Positions 55,163-63,152 of a DNA stretch of 64,000 nt are shown piece by piece. The DNA lies in NCBI GenBank assembly GCA_963783945.1, contig CAWAPS010000019.1:186001-250000 (forward strand), written 5' to 3'. The position numbers and the translations under genes are program-made. The notes beneath the pieces are model-generated. The model saw only the letters and a list, made by a program, of their open reading frames with translations. It made no database searches and was not told where the DNA came from. How positions within the stretch are numbered: position 1 is the stretch's first letter; each line of letters opens with the position of its first letter. This stretch comes from CAWAPS01 sp963783945 (GTDB lineage: Bacteria > Actinomycetota > Acidimicrobiia > Acidimicrobiales > Palsa-688).

Positions 55163-55819
55163 TCAGACGGCGGCGCGGTCCGCCATCACCAGCGAACGAG
55201 CCGCTTCCACCCGACCCGCCGGTATCTCCCGGTCACCCGCCAGCAGCCGGACCAGAGGGTTCTGCTTGTCTGCCCCGGTGACCAGCCACAGGATCTGGCG
55301 GGCCCGGGCCAGGGCGGGGTAGGTCAAGGTCATCCTCACCCGACCCTGATAGGGCTGGGTGAGCGCGACCAGCCGGTCGGCGACCGACAGCACCGGGTCG
55401 GACGGAACCAACGACGCGGTGTGGCCGTCCGGACCCAGCCCGAGGTGGATGAGATCGAAATGGGGTGGGAGCGAGGTCCCGTAGGCGCGAGCAGCGGCCT
55501 CGAGGTCGGGATCCTCCACCGGCATAGGCACGACCTGGGCCGGGGCGGGGCCGAGGGCCTCACGGAGGTGGTGCAGGTTGCGGTCGGGGTCGTCGGCGGG
55601 TGCCACCCGTTCGTCCACCTGGTAGATCACGACCGATTCCCAGGGGACAGTCTCGGATGCCAGCTCGGCGAACATGGCCCAGGGCGTGTGGCCACCACTC
55701 ACGGCGAAGTGGAAGCGGCCGCTGCTCTTTACTGCGTCCCGAGCTCGTTCGGCGACGAAGGCGGCGCCGGCGCTAGCGACTCCCTGAGGGTCCGGCAGAG
55801 TTTCCAGCTCGTGATGCAC
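55163..55819 (-). CDS. pgl: 6-phosphogluconolactonase
   Basis: A 218-aa lactonase of the DevB/SOL type. Visible: FAVSGGHTPWAMFAEL, VVIYQVDERVAPADDPDRN and LIHLGLGPDGHTASLVPSDP. It hydrolyses 6-phosphogluconolactone, the product of glucose-6-phosphate dehydrogenase. The gene follows gnd by 10 bp on the same strand. No zwf or opcA lies in the window. Confidence 0.95.
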   Translation of the reverse strand: MHHELETLPDPQGVASAGAAFVAERARDAVKSSGRFHFAVSGGHTPWAMFAELASETVPWESVVIYQVDERVAPADDPDRNLHHLREALGPAPAQVVPMPVEDPDLEAAARAYGTSLPPHFDLIHLGLGPDGHTASLVPSDPVLSVADRLVALTQPYQGRVRMTLTYPALARARQILWLVTGADKQNPLVRLLAGDREIPAGRVEAARSLVMADRAAV

Positions 55820-55829
55820 GGCTCCGACC

Positions 55830-56861
55830 CTATGGCTTCTTCTCGGCGTGCCCGCCGAACTCGCTGCGCATGGCGGAAAGGATCTTGTCGGTGAAATCGC
55901 CCAGGCCCCGTGACTCGAACCTCTCGAAAAGAGAAGCGGTGATGACAGGGGCCGGGACCCCTTCGTCTACCGCGGCCAGCACCGTCCATCTGCCCTCGCC
56001 CGAATCGGACACCCGGCCGGCGAAGTCGTTTAGCCCGGGTGAACGGGCGAAGGCGTCGGCGGTCAGGTCCACCAGCCACGACCCGACCACCGAGCCTCGC
56101 CGCCACAGCTCCGCGACCTCGCCCGGGTCTATGTCGTACTGGTAGGCCTCCGGATCGCGCAGCGGTGTGGTCTCGGCGTCTGCGACCTGGGAGGCCTGGC
56201 CGACGTTGGCGTGCCTGATGATGCTCAGGCCTTCGGCGATGGAGGCCATCATGCCGTACTCCACTCCGTTGTGAACCATCTTGACGAAGTGCCCGGCCCC
56301 GCTGGGGCCGCAGTGAAGGTAGCCGTCCGGCGCGGTTCCCGGTCGATCGCCGCGGCTCGGCGTCGGCTCGGCGCTCCCCGAGCCCGGGGCGATCGTCCTG
56401 AAGAGCGGGTCGAGCCGGTCGACCACCTCGGTCTCGGCCCCGATCATCAGGCAATAGCCCCGCTCGAGCCCCCACACGCCTCCGCTCGTGCCGCAGTCGA
56501 GGTAGTGGATTCCCGAGGGGCCCAGGCGCTTGGCTCGCACGATGTCGTCCCGGTAATAGGAGTTGCCGCCATCGATCACGGCGTCGTCCCGTTCGAGTAG
56601 GGGCACCAGCTGGTCGAGCGTCGAGTCCACTATGGCTGCCGGCAGCATCAGCCACGCCGCCCGGGGCCGCTCCAGTTTCGACACGAAATCCGCGAGGGAC
56701 GTCGATCCGGTTGCCCCTTCGCTCTCGAGCTCCTTCACCACCTCGGCGTTCACGTCGTACACGACGCAGCGATGGCCGTCGCCCATCAAGCGCCGCACGA
56801 GGTTCGCGCCCATGCGGCCGAGCCCGATCATGCCGAGCTGCATTGGCCGGTCAGTTGACAT
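55830..56861 (-). CDS. gnd: 6-phosphogluconate dehydrogenase (short, NAD-type)
   Basis: A 343-aa enzyme that decarboxylates 6-phosphogluconate to ribulose 5-phosphate. It has a GMIGLGRMGANLVRRL dinucleotide motif followed by CVVYDVN, with Asp after the second strand, which favours NAD over NADP, and the substrate motifs DCGTSGGVWGLERG and KMVHNGVEYGMM. The length (about 340) fits the short GndA group. ATG 56861 has AGGAGG 6-7 bp upstream; the longer frame runs into repeat R1c and is spurious. Confidence 0.93.
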   Translation of the reverse strand: MSTDRPMQLGMIGLGRMGANLVRRLMGDGHRCVVYDVNAEVVKELESEGATGSTSLADFVSKLERPRAAWLMLPAAIVDSTLDQLVPLLERDDAVIDGGNSYYRDDIVRAKRLGPSGIHYLDCGTSGGVWGLERGYCLMIGAETEVVDRLDPLFRTIAPGSGSAEPTPSRGDRPGTAPDGYLHCGPSGAGHFVKMVHNGVEYGMMASIAEGLSIIRHANVGQASQVADAETTPLRDPEAYQYDIDPGEVAELWRRGSVVGSWLVDLTADAFARSPGLNDFAGRVSDSGEGRWTVLAAVDEGVPAPVITASLFERFESRGLGDFTDKILSAMRSEFGGHAEKKP

Positions 56862-56872
56862 CAGCTGCCTCC

Positions 56873-56968
56873 TAAGGGCTCGCCACGAAACAACCTGGAA
56901 CAAGTCCGCTGCCGCGGCACCCATGTTTACAAGAAAATTGCGTCAAGTTGCTCCGTCGCCAGCCCTAA
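56873..56968. repeat. Palindromic element R1, copy c (96 bp)
   Basis: The third copy of R1, more diverged at its arms but with the same 46-bp core spacing. The right end (GCCCTAA) supplies the TAG stop codon of the minus-strand pgi gene at 56965-56967. The left end abuts the ribosome site of gnd. It therefore separates pgi from gnd within one operon. Confidence 0.8.
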
Positions 56969-58593
56969 CCCTTGAGCGCCCGATATCGGCGGATCAGAGC
57001 GTTGGTCGACGAGTCGTGGGTGAGCTCCGGTTCGGTGGAGCTTTCGAGTTCGGGAATGATGGCGGCCGCCAGCACCTTGCCCAGCTCGACCCCCCACTGG
57101 TCGAACGAATCAATGCTCCACACGGTCCCCTGGGTGAACACACTGTGCTCGTAGAGGGCAACAAGGGCGCCGAGGACGAACGGGGTGAGCTCCTCGGCCA
57201 TAAGTACGTTCGTCGGGCGGTTGCCCTCCATCACCCGGTGAGGCACGACCGGCTCGGGAGTCCCTTCGGCCCGGACTTCAGCTTCGGTCTTGCCAAAGGC
57301 GAGGGCCTGGGCCTGGGCGAACACATTCGAAGACAGGATGTCGTGATGGTCCCTCAGCGGGTTGAGGCTCTTGGCGAAGCCGATCAGGTCCACGGGGATG
57401 AGTCTGGTGCCCTGGTGGATCAGCTGGTAAAAGCTGTGCTGGCCGTTGGTCCCCGGCTCTCCCCAGTACACCGGGCCGGTGTCGTAGTCCACCCTGACGG
57501 CGTCGACTGTCACATGCTTGCCGTTGGACTCCATGGTCAGCTGCTGGAGATAGGCGGGGAATCGCTTGAGGTACTGCTCGTACGGCATCACACCGATCGT
57601 CTGGACGCCGAAGAAATTCACGTACCAGACTGCGAGCAAGCCCATCACGGCTGGAAGATTTTCGGCCAGGGGGGCGGTGCGAAAGTGTTCATCCATCGCG
57701 TGGAACCCGGCGAGCATCTGGCCGAACTGATCGGGCCCCAACGCCACCATGGTCGATAGGCCGATGGCCGAATCCATGGAGTAGCGCCCGCCGACCCAAT
57801 CCCAAAATCCGAACATGTTCGCGGTGTCTATTCCGAACTCCCCCACTCGCTCGGCGTTGGTCGAAACGGCGACGAAGTGCTTAGCGATCGCCGATTTGTC
57901 ACCGAGCTGGCTCAACACCCAATCCCGCGCCGAGGTGGCGTTGGTCAACGTTTCCAGAGTTCCGAAGGTCTTCGAGGAGACGATGAAGAGCGTCTCATCG
58001 GCAGAGAGATCCCGGGTGGCCTCGACAAAATCGGTCGAGTCGACATTCGAGACGAAGCGGAACGTCAGATCCCGGCGGGTGTAGTGGCGAAGGGCCTCGT
58101 ACGCCATCACCGGGCCGAGGTCCGATCCGCCTATCCCGATATTGACGATGTTGCGTATCGGTTTACCGGTGTGTCCCTTCCATTCCCCCGACCGGATGGA
58201 CTCGGCAAAGGTCGCCATGCGGTCCAGCACCTCGTGTACCTGGGCGACGACATCCACCCCTTCCACGACCAGCGAAGTGCCCTTTGGCATCCGCAGGGCG
58301 ATATGGAGCACCGAACGATTCTCGGAGACGTTTATCCGTTCGCCGGCGAACATCATGTCCCGCCGGTGCTCGAGATCGGACTGCTCGGCCAGCTGGACCA
58401 ACAGCCCCATGGTCTCCTCGGTGATGCGATTCTTGGAGTAGTCGAGGTAGAGGCCGGCCGCCTCGACATTGAAGCGCTCACCCCGCTTAGGATCATCGTC
58501 GAACAGCTCGCGCAAATGGCGGCCCTTCATCGACGCATGGTGAGCGGTCAGGGCGGCGAAAGCCGGACGCTCCCGCAACGGTGGAATGGGCAC
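56965..58593 (-). CDS. pgi: Glucose-6-phosphate isomerase
   Basis: A protein of about 542 aa. Signatures: NIVNIGIGGSDLGPVMAYEAL, VSNVDSTDF, FIVSSKTFGTLETLTNA, VGGRYSMDSAIGLS and the C-terminal NQWGVELGK-type block (FDQWGVELGKVLA). It interconverts glucose 6-phosphate and fructose 6-phosphate. GTG 58593 (MPIPPLRERPAF) has GAGGAG 6 bp upstream and is preferred over GTG/ATG further out. The gene ends inside repeat R1c. It probably shares an operon with gnd and pgl. Confidence 0.94.
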   Translation of the reverse strand: MPIPPLRERPAFAALTAHHASMKGRHLRELFDDDPKRGERFNVEAAGLYLDYSKNRITEETMGLLVQLAEQSDLEHRRDMMFAGERINVSENRSVLHIALRMPKGTSLVVEGVDVVAQVHEVLDRMATFAESIRSGEWKGHTGKPIRNIVNIGIGGSDLGPVMAYEALRHYTRRDLTFRFVSNVDSTDFVEATRDLSADETLFIVSSKTFGTLETLTNATSARDWVLSQLGDKSAIAKHFVAVSTNAERVGEFGIDTANMFGFWDWVGGRYSMDSAIGLSTMVALGPDQFGQMLAGFHAMDEHFRTAPLAENLPAVMGLLAVWYVNFFGVQTIGVMPYEQYLKRFPAYLQQLTMESNGKHVTVDAVRVDYDTGPVYWGEPGTNGQHSFYQLIHQGTRLIPVDLIGFAKSLNPLRDHHDILSSNVFAQAQALAFGKTEAEVRAEGTPEPVVPHRVMEGNRPTNVLMAEELTPFVLGALVALYEHSVFTQGTVWSIDSFDQWGVELGKVLAAAIIPELESSTEPELTHDSSTNALIRRYRALKG

Positions 58594-58725
58594 CTCTATC
58601 TCCTCTCGGACACTGAGTGGTGTTCGGCGACGCCTCACGCCCTGCGTTCGCCGGCCCCGGCGACTGTTTCACGACGCATCGACAATACCGGCCTCACTCC
58701 AATGGCGTGACGGTGGGCGGCGCCG

Positions 58726-59556
58726 TCACCACCATTTGCGTTCGAGGGCCCGTCCGGTACCCCCGGTGCGGTCGAGGGCGTCGAGCTCGGTCATATCGCC
58801 GGCTGAGAGCTCGAAGTCGAAGATGCGGGAATTCTCTTCGATTCGCTCGCGGTGGGTGGATTTGGCGAGCACCACGAGATCGTGCTGCACGCACCAACGC
58901 AACAGCACCTGGGCCGGAGTACGGCCGGTATTGGCCGCGATCCGCTCGACCGTGTCGTTGGAGAGATGGCGACCGGTTCCGAGCGGACTGTAGGCCTCGA
59001 CCACCAGACGGCGCTTTCGCGCTTCGTCGAGCAGCTCACGACGGAAGCTGAAGGGGCTGAGCTGCACCTGGTCGACCACCGGTTGTATGGAGGCACCCGC
59101 CATGACCTGCTCCAACTCGGTCACGTCATAGTTGGAAACGCCAATGGCCCGGGCATAACCCAGCTCGTGAGCGCGCTCCATTCCCGGCCACGCCCTGGTT
59201 GGGCCACGCCGGGGCCAATGCACCAGGTAGAGGTCCACGTAATCTACCCCGAGCCGCCTGAGGGACCGCTCCGCCTCGGCGGCAGGATCCTTGCGGGACG
59301 GTGCGAACTTCGTCGTGATGAATACCTCGTCCCGGCTTATTCCGCTGTCTCGTAGCGCCCGTCCCACGCTCTCCTCGTTGCCGTACGCCTGGGCGGTGTC
59401 AATGTGCCGGTATCCGAGCTCCAGCGCCCAACGTACGGCGTTGACACACGTGGGCCCGTCGGGTACCTGCCAAACCCCCAACGCGAGCAGAGGGATCCGC
59501 GCCCCGTCCGCCAGTTGCCTGGTGCTCCCATCTGGAGTATGTGGGTCCACTGACAT
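58726..59556 (-). CDS. Aldo/keto reductase
   Basis: A 276-aa NADPH-dependent aldo/keto reductase. The catalytic tetrad Asp-Tyr-Lys-His is visible in YRHIDTAQAYGNEESVG, FITTKFAPS and LYLVHWPRRGP, with the cofactor-binding VLAKSTHRERIEEN near the end. ATG 59556 (MSVDPHTPDGS) has AGGA just upstream and fits length; an alternative start is 59604. Same strand as and upstream of pgi. Substrate unknown. Confidence 0.92.
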   Translation of the reverse strand: MSVDPHTPDGSTRQLADGARIPLLALGVWQVPDGPTCVNAVRWALELGYRHIDTAQAYGNEESVGRALRDSGISRDEVFITTKFAPSRKDPAAEAERSLRRLGVDYVDLYLVHWPRRGPTRAWPGMERAHELGYARAIGVSNYDVTELEQVMAGASIQPVVDQVQLSPFSFRRELLDEARKRRLVVEAYSPLGTGRHLSNDTVERIAANTGRTPAQVLLRWCVQHDLVVLAKSTHRERIEENSRIFDFELSAGDMTELDALDRTGGTGRALERKWW

Positions 59557-59658
59557 TCCTGTCCTCCGTCCGTCTTGGCGAGAGTGGCCGCCCGGGCCCG
59601 ACATCGGAGTGGCGACTCAACCTATTCTGGCGTGGCTGAGCCGGTGCCGGGACGCGTA

Positions 59659-59688
59659 GCGAGGCCTGCAGCATGCTGCAGGCCTCGC
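59659..59688. terminator. Perfect 30-bp palindrome
   Basis: An uninterrupted perfect palindrome centred at 59673/59674 (GCGAGGCCTGCAGCA and its complement). It lies between the ScyD-like gene (minus, ends 59728) and the aldo/keto reductase, so it may be the terminator of the former. There is no T-run and no loop, so a DNA-binding or replication-related site is also possible. Confidence 0.55.
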
Positions 59689-59727
59689 CGATACGGGTGA
59701 GTGATGTCAGAGTTCGCCGATTAGTTC

Positions 59728-60990
59728 TTAGTGCCTCGGAAGCGACACCAGGTCGACCTCGCCGCTCAGACCTCCCGGGCCGCCGGTTGCCGATACCACC
59801 CCATGGTTGGAGACGTATACCGCCCCCGAGCGGCTTACTGCGAGCCCCGTGGGGAACAGCAGGCCGGCCGAGGCGACTATCGACTGCGTGTGGTGGTGCC
59901 GGTCGACGCGGACGATGGCGCCAGGGGTGGGCAGGCCGCCGGTCTCCAGGGCGGGATCGCCGATCCCTGCCTGATCTATCTCCAGCACCAGCAGCCGGCC
60001 CTGGTGATCGAACGCGATGTCACCGATGGCCGTGAACCCCTTGGCGTAGAGCGTGGCCTGGTGACCGGGAACCACCCGGTACACGCTGGATGTCCCCACG
60101 TTGAACGGGAAACCACCCAATTCGCCGACGTACAGGGCGCCGTCCGGTCCGACGGTCACGGAGTCAGGCACAGCCTGAGCCTGGACCTGCACTGGCGTGG
60201 TCTGGGTCGGCCCGAGGGTGCCTGGAGGGGCGGTCTCAGTGATGGTCGGGAAGACCGCCAGCACCGATATGTGGCCGCGAGGGCTGACCCACAGGAGGTC
60301 ATTGCCCGCGGCGTCGGCCACCGCGTATCCACCACGGTAGGGGACGAAGGAGTACGGATCGCTGTCGATGGCGGAATCCACTCCGAGAGCAACCCCGGTG
60401 CCGGCCCCGTGATCGGGGTTGTGGGCGGCTTCGAAGGGCCCGAAGCGGGCCTCGACGTGGGCCGGCCGGTGGCGATCGAAGCGGACCAGATCACCGAGCA
60501 ACCGCCCGGCCGGGCCATAGCTCTGCTGACCGGTCGTCGGGTTGATGTTGGTGTTCTGGAACAGCACCTGGAGGCTGCCGTTGACAAATTTGGCCTCCAC
60601 CGGACCGGCCGCCTCTGCGCCCGGGCCGGCGGCGGAGGAGACCGACGGTAGGCCACCCACCAAGGTGGACACCTTGCCCCGGGCACTGATCCTGTCGATG
60701 GCTCCTGACGAGTTGAGACACGACGTTTGGGTGCCGTCGGTGCAGGTCGCCGGGGCGTTGCCGTCCCCGGACAGGGCGACGACAAGGCTGCCGTCTGGGG
60801 CGATGGTGATCTTCTTCGGCTGGTTGAGGCCGGAAGCAATCACCTTTATCTGCCCCGGTGAGGGGCCCTTTGGTGGCGACGACCCTGTACCGGCGAACGC
60901 CACTCCCCCGGGCACCATTACCACCGAGGCAAGTATGCCAATACCTGCCGCTCCCAAGCGTCTATTTCGACGCGCTATTGCCGTTCGCAT
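59728..60990 (-). CDS. Secreted ScyD/ScyE-like beta-propeller protein
   Basis: A 420-aa exported protein. The N-terminus is a typical signal peptide (basic MRTAIARRNRRL, hydrophobic AAGIGILASVVMVPGGVAFA). The mature part carries repeated propeller strands (VIASGLNQPKKITIAPDGSL, DSVTVGPDGALYVGELGGFP, IGDIAFDHQGRLLVLEID, LFPTGLAVSRSGAVYVSNHG), as in the ScyD/ScyE group. Function not known. The upstream 635-bp region contains tandem operator copy 3, so the gene is a candidate target of the two-component system at 9-11 kb. Confidence 0.85.
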   Translation of the reverse strand: MRTAIARRNRRLGAAGIGILASVVMVPGGVAFAGTGSSPPKGPSPGQIKVIASGLNQPKKITIAPDGSLVVALSGDGNAPATCTDGTQTSCLNSSGAIDRISARGKVSTLVGGLPSVSSAAGPGAEAAGPVEAKFVNGSLQVLFQNTNINPTTGQQSYGPAGRLLGDLVRFDRHRPAHVEARFGPFEAAHNPDHGAGTGVALGVDSAIDSDPYSFVPYRGGYAVADAAGNDLLWVSPRGHISVLAVFPTITETAPPGTLGPTQTTPVQVQAQAVPDSVTVGPDGALYVGELGGFPFNVGTSSVYRVVPGHQATLYAKGFTAIGDIAFDHQGRLLVLEIDQAGIGDPALETGGLPTPGAIVRVDRHHHTQSIVASAGLLFPTGLAVSRSGAVYVSNHGVVSATGGPGGLSGEVDLVSLPRH

Positions 60991-61625
60991 TCAGCCTCCA
61001 GTGTGATGTGAGAGAACGCCAGTGACAGTGGGTGTCAGCGACGACGATGCCCCGATTACAGTTGGCCCCGCGAGGTCATCTAACCACCGGGCCTACAGGC
61101 GCCTCAAGGGCTGGATCGGTGCTCGTCCCTTCTCCACACCATCTCCATCTCATCTGCACTGAACGCTGAGCGGGATCGGTCACATCTTTTCGAAAGCCCG
61201 AAAGTTGCTCTGACAAGGCGGCCTAGAGGCCTCGAAGATGTCCACCTCTCAACTCTTCTTCCGCCCGCCACTCCGCGTGAATATGCCGGGATCAAATCCC
61301 CCAGGAAAACAAGTGAAGGAGCCACCCTAACTGCACCAGGTTTCACCTATAGCGTCCGGCCGGACGGTAGCCGGCCCCGCCCTCGTACCTTTCTCTCACT
61401 CTCAGCGTCCGGACCACCCGCGGTGGCCGGTCCTGGCACCGGCAACGGGCGACGGCATCGGCCGGCAACGGGCGTTCGGGGGAGCGGTCGTAGTGCTACC
61501 AGCCCGCTGGCGAAGCGACACTGGAGGATGACCATCCGGCACAGGAAAGGTAAAGCCGGTGAGTTTCGCTGGGGCGGTCCCGTCGACCGGAGGCTTACCG
61601 GCCGGCGGCCAGAGGCAGCCGGGGA
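60991..61625. other. 635-bp intergenic region with operator copy 3
   Basis: No gene is recognisable. It contains the tandem operator at 61132-61159 and, near 61438-61475, two copies of a 13-bp direct repeat (CCGGCAACGGGCG). The rest shows nothing I can name. Confidence 0.5.
61132..61159 (+). promoter_or_regulatory. Tandem operator copy 3
   Basis: CTCCAC (61132), CTCCAT (61143) and CTGCAC (61154) at an exact 11-bp period, the same hexamers in the same order as copies 1 and 2. It is 142 bp upstream of the ScyD-like start, with the repeat orientation opposite to the gene. Confidence 0.62.
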
Positions 61626-61763
61626 TCAGTATTCGTAGGTCAGCTCTATCTCGTGCCCGTCGGGATCGAAGAGATCCAGGGACTGACCCGCCTCGTTCTC
61701 TTTGATGCCGTGGTGGGCCACGCCGGCTTCGGCGCAACCACGCACCCTACCGGGAACGCTCAT
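61626..61763 (-). pseudogene. VOC (glyoxalase-fold) gene remnant, C-terminal fragment
   Basis: A 45-codon frame whose last 32 residues (GVAHHGIKENEAGQSLDLFD ... HEIELTYEY) match the C-terminus of vicinal-oxygen-chelate proteins, including the metal-ligand Glu in EIELTYE. The N-terminal three-quarters of the protein are missing; upstream sequence is the dnaJ promoter. This is the debris of a gene deleted or displaced when the dnaJ region was formed. Confidence 0.65.
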
Positions 61764-61787
61764 GGGAATGATCCGGGCCCGTCCGAA

Positions 61788-61808
61788 GTTGACAACATAG
61801 GACTCAAG
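61788..61808. promoter_or_regulatory. HAIR-like HspR operator upstream of dnaJ
   Basis: GTTGACA-N7-ACTCAAG. The right half is identical to the HspR inverted repeat CTTGAGT-N7-ACTCAAG, the spacing of 7 is exact and the left half keeps TTGA. TTGACA inside it could also be a -35 element. It is 17 bp upstream of the dnaJ GTG start. Confidence 0.58.
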
Positions 61809-61825
61809 TTCGAGGAGGATGAACT

Positions 61826-62800
61826 GTGGCGGCCCAGGCCGATTGGTTGGAGAAGGATCTGTACGCCGTGCTCGGCGTGGCGGACGATTCCGACGGCAAG
61901 GCGATCAGACGCGCCTACCGAAAGCTGGCCCGGGAGCTGCATCCTGACACCCACCCCGACGACCCTGAAGCAGCCGAGCGGTTCAAGGAGGTGACCGCCG
62001 CCTACGGCGTTATAGGTGATGAGGCAAAGCGCGCCGAGTACGACGAGTTTCGGCGAGCCGTTGCCGGCGCCGCCCTGCGGGGACGCGACCGCGGGCAGGC
62101 GAGCCGCGGCGACGGACCGGCATGGCCCCGCTTCGACACACGCGACTTTGCCCGGGGCGACGATCAGGCGTGGACGATGTTCGACGGCTCGACCTGGTCA
62201 ACCTTCGACGTCGACGGTCTCGATGGCCTCTTCGGCGGCGTGATGGCGGATGGCCATCGTTCCTCCTCGGTGCCGCGGCGAGGAAATGATCTGGAAGCGG
62301 TGCTCGAGGTCGATTTCGAGGACGCGGTGCACGGCCTGACAACCGAGGTGACCGTCAGTGGCCCCGACGGGGCCCGAACCTTCAAAGTACGCGTGCCCGC
62401 GGGGGTCGACGACGGCCAGAGGCTCCGACTCGCCGGCAAGGGCGGTCCGGGTGCGAACGGTGGACCGGCGGGTGACCTTTACGCCGTCCTACGGGTCGGG
62501 TCACACCCCGTCTTCGGGCGCCGCGGGCAGGACTTGACCGTCGAGGTCCCGATCAGCTGGCCCGAGGCGGTCCTCGGCGCCGATGTCCAGGTGCCAACCC
62601 TGGAGGGGCCCAGCGTTCGGGTGCGGGTACCGGCCGGCACCCCCGACGGGCGGGTCCTCCGGGTCCGCGGCCACGGCGTGCAAGCTGGCAAGAACCGTGG
62701 GGACCTCCTCGTTCGTATCCACCTCACGGTGCCGACCCACCTCACCGATGAGCAGAAGACCGCGGTGGAGGCCGCAGCCGACGCCTTCAAGGCGGCCTGA
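61826..62800 (+). CDS. DnaJ-family co-chaperone without zinc domain (CbpA-like)
   Basis: A 324-aa type II J-protein. The J domain (residues 9-72) has the HPD motif in LARELHPDTHPDD; a Gly/Asp/Phe-rich linker follows (about 75-140), then two C-terminal substrate domains (DLEAVLEVDFEDAVHGLTTE, DLTVEVPISWPEAVLGADVQV). The CxxCxGxG zinc domain is absent, as in CbpA. GTG 61826 has GGAGGA 7 bp upstream. An HspR-type box lies in front, so heat-inducible expression is expected. It partners Hsp70, which is not in the window. Confidence 0.94.
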   Translation: MAAQADWLEKDLYAVLGVADDSDGKAIRRAYRKLARELHPDTHPDDPEAAERFKEVTAAYGVIGDEAKRAEYDEFRRAVAGAALRGRDRGQASRGDGPAWPRFDTRDFARGDDQAWTMFDGSTWSTFDVDGLDGLFGGVMADGHRSSSVPRRGNDLEAVLEVDFEDAVHGLTTEVTVSGPDGARTFKVRVPAGVDDGQRLRLAGKGGPGANGGPAGDLYAVLRVGSHPVFGRRGQDLTVEVPISWPEAVLGADVQVPTLEGPSVRVRVPAGTPDGRVLRVRGHGVQAGKNRGDLLVRIHLTVPTHLTDEQKTAVEAAADAFKAA

Positions 62801-62908
62801 GCCTCTCCTGACCGGCCTGAGCCAGCCCGGTTGCCGCCCCGGTCCGGCCGGCGGGAGAGAACGGGTTGGAACCGCCACCGTCTGATTCATGTTCTCGGCA
62901 ACTCAAGA

Positions 62909-62972
62909 TGTCTCGACCCAGTCCAGGGAAGTTGCCCTGGCTGAATTGCTGTACTCACAAGTCGTCGAGACA
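62909..62972. repeat. Nested inverted repeat, 64 bp
   Basis: TGTCTCGAC (62909-62917) pairs with GTCGAGACA (62964-62972), and inside it CCAGGG (62923-62928) pairs perfectly with CCCTGG (62935-62940). It lies in the 352-bp gap after dnaJ, with no other feature there. It could be the dnaJ terminator or another palindromic element. Confidence 0.45.
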
Positions 62973-63152
62973 CCTCGGAGGATGGGCACGGATTGGGGTC
63001 GGCGGGGCGCGGAGGTCCAGTTCAGGACGGCAATAGTTTGAAAGCTCCGCTTGCGTATTTACCCACCCTCAGCTATGGTGATGGCCAGGCGCGTTCAGCA
63101 TGGGGCCTCGGAGACGAGGGTCCCGTGCCGCTCCGTGACAAGGAGGTTGACC

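Noticed and set aside
56862..56924. N-terminal extension of gnd into repeat R1c
   Set aside because: The extra 21 residues are translated repeat arm; ATG 56861 has the ribosome site and the family N-terminus.
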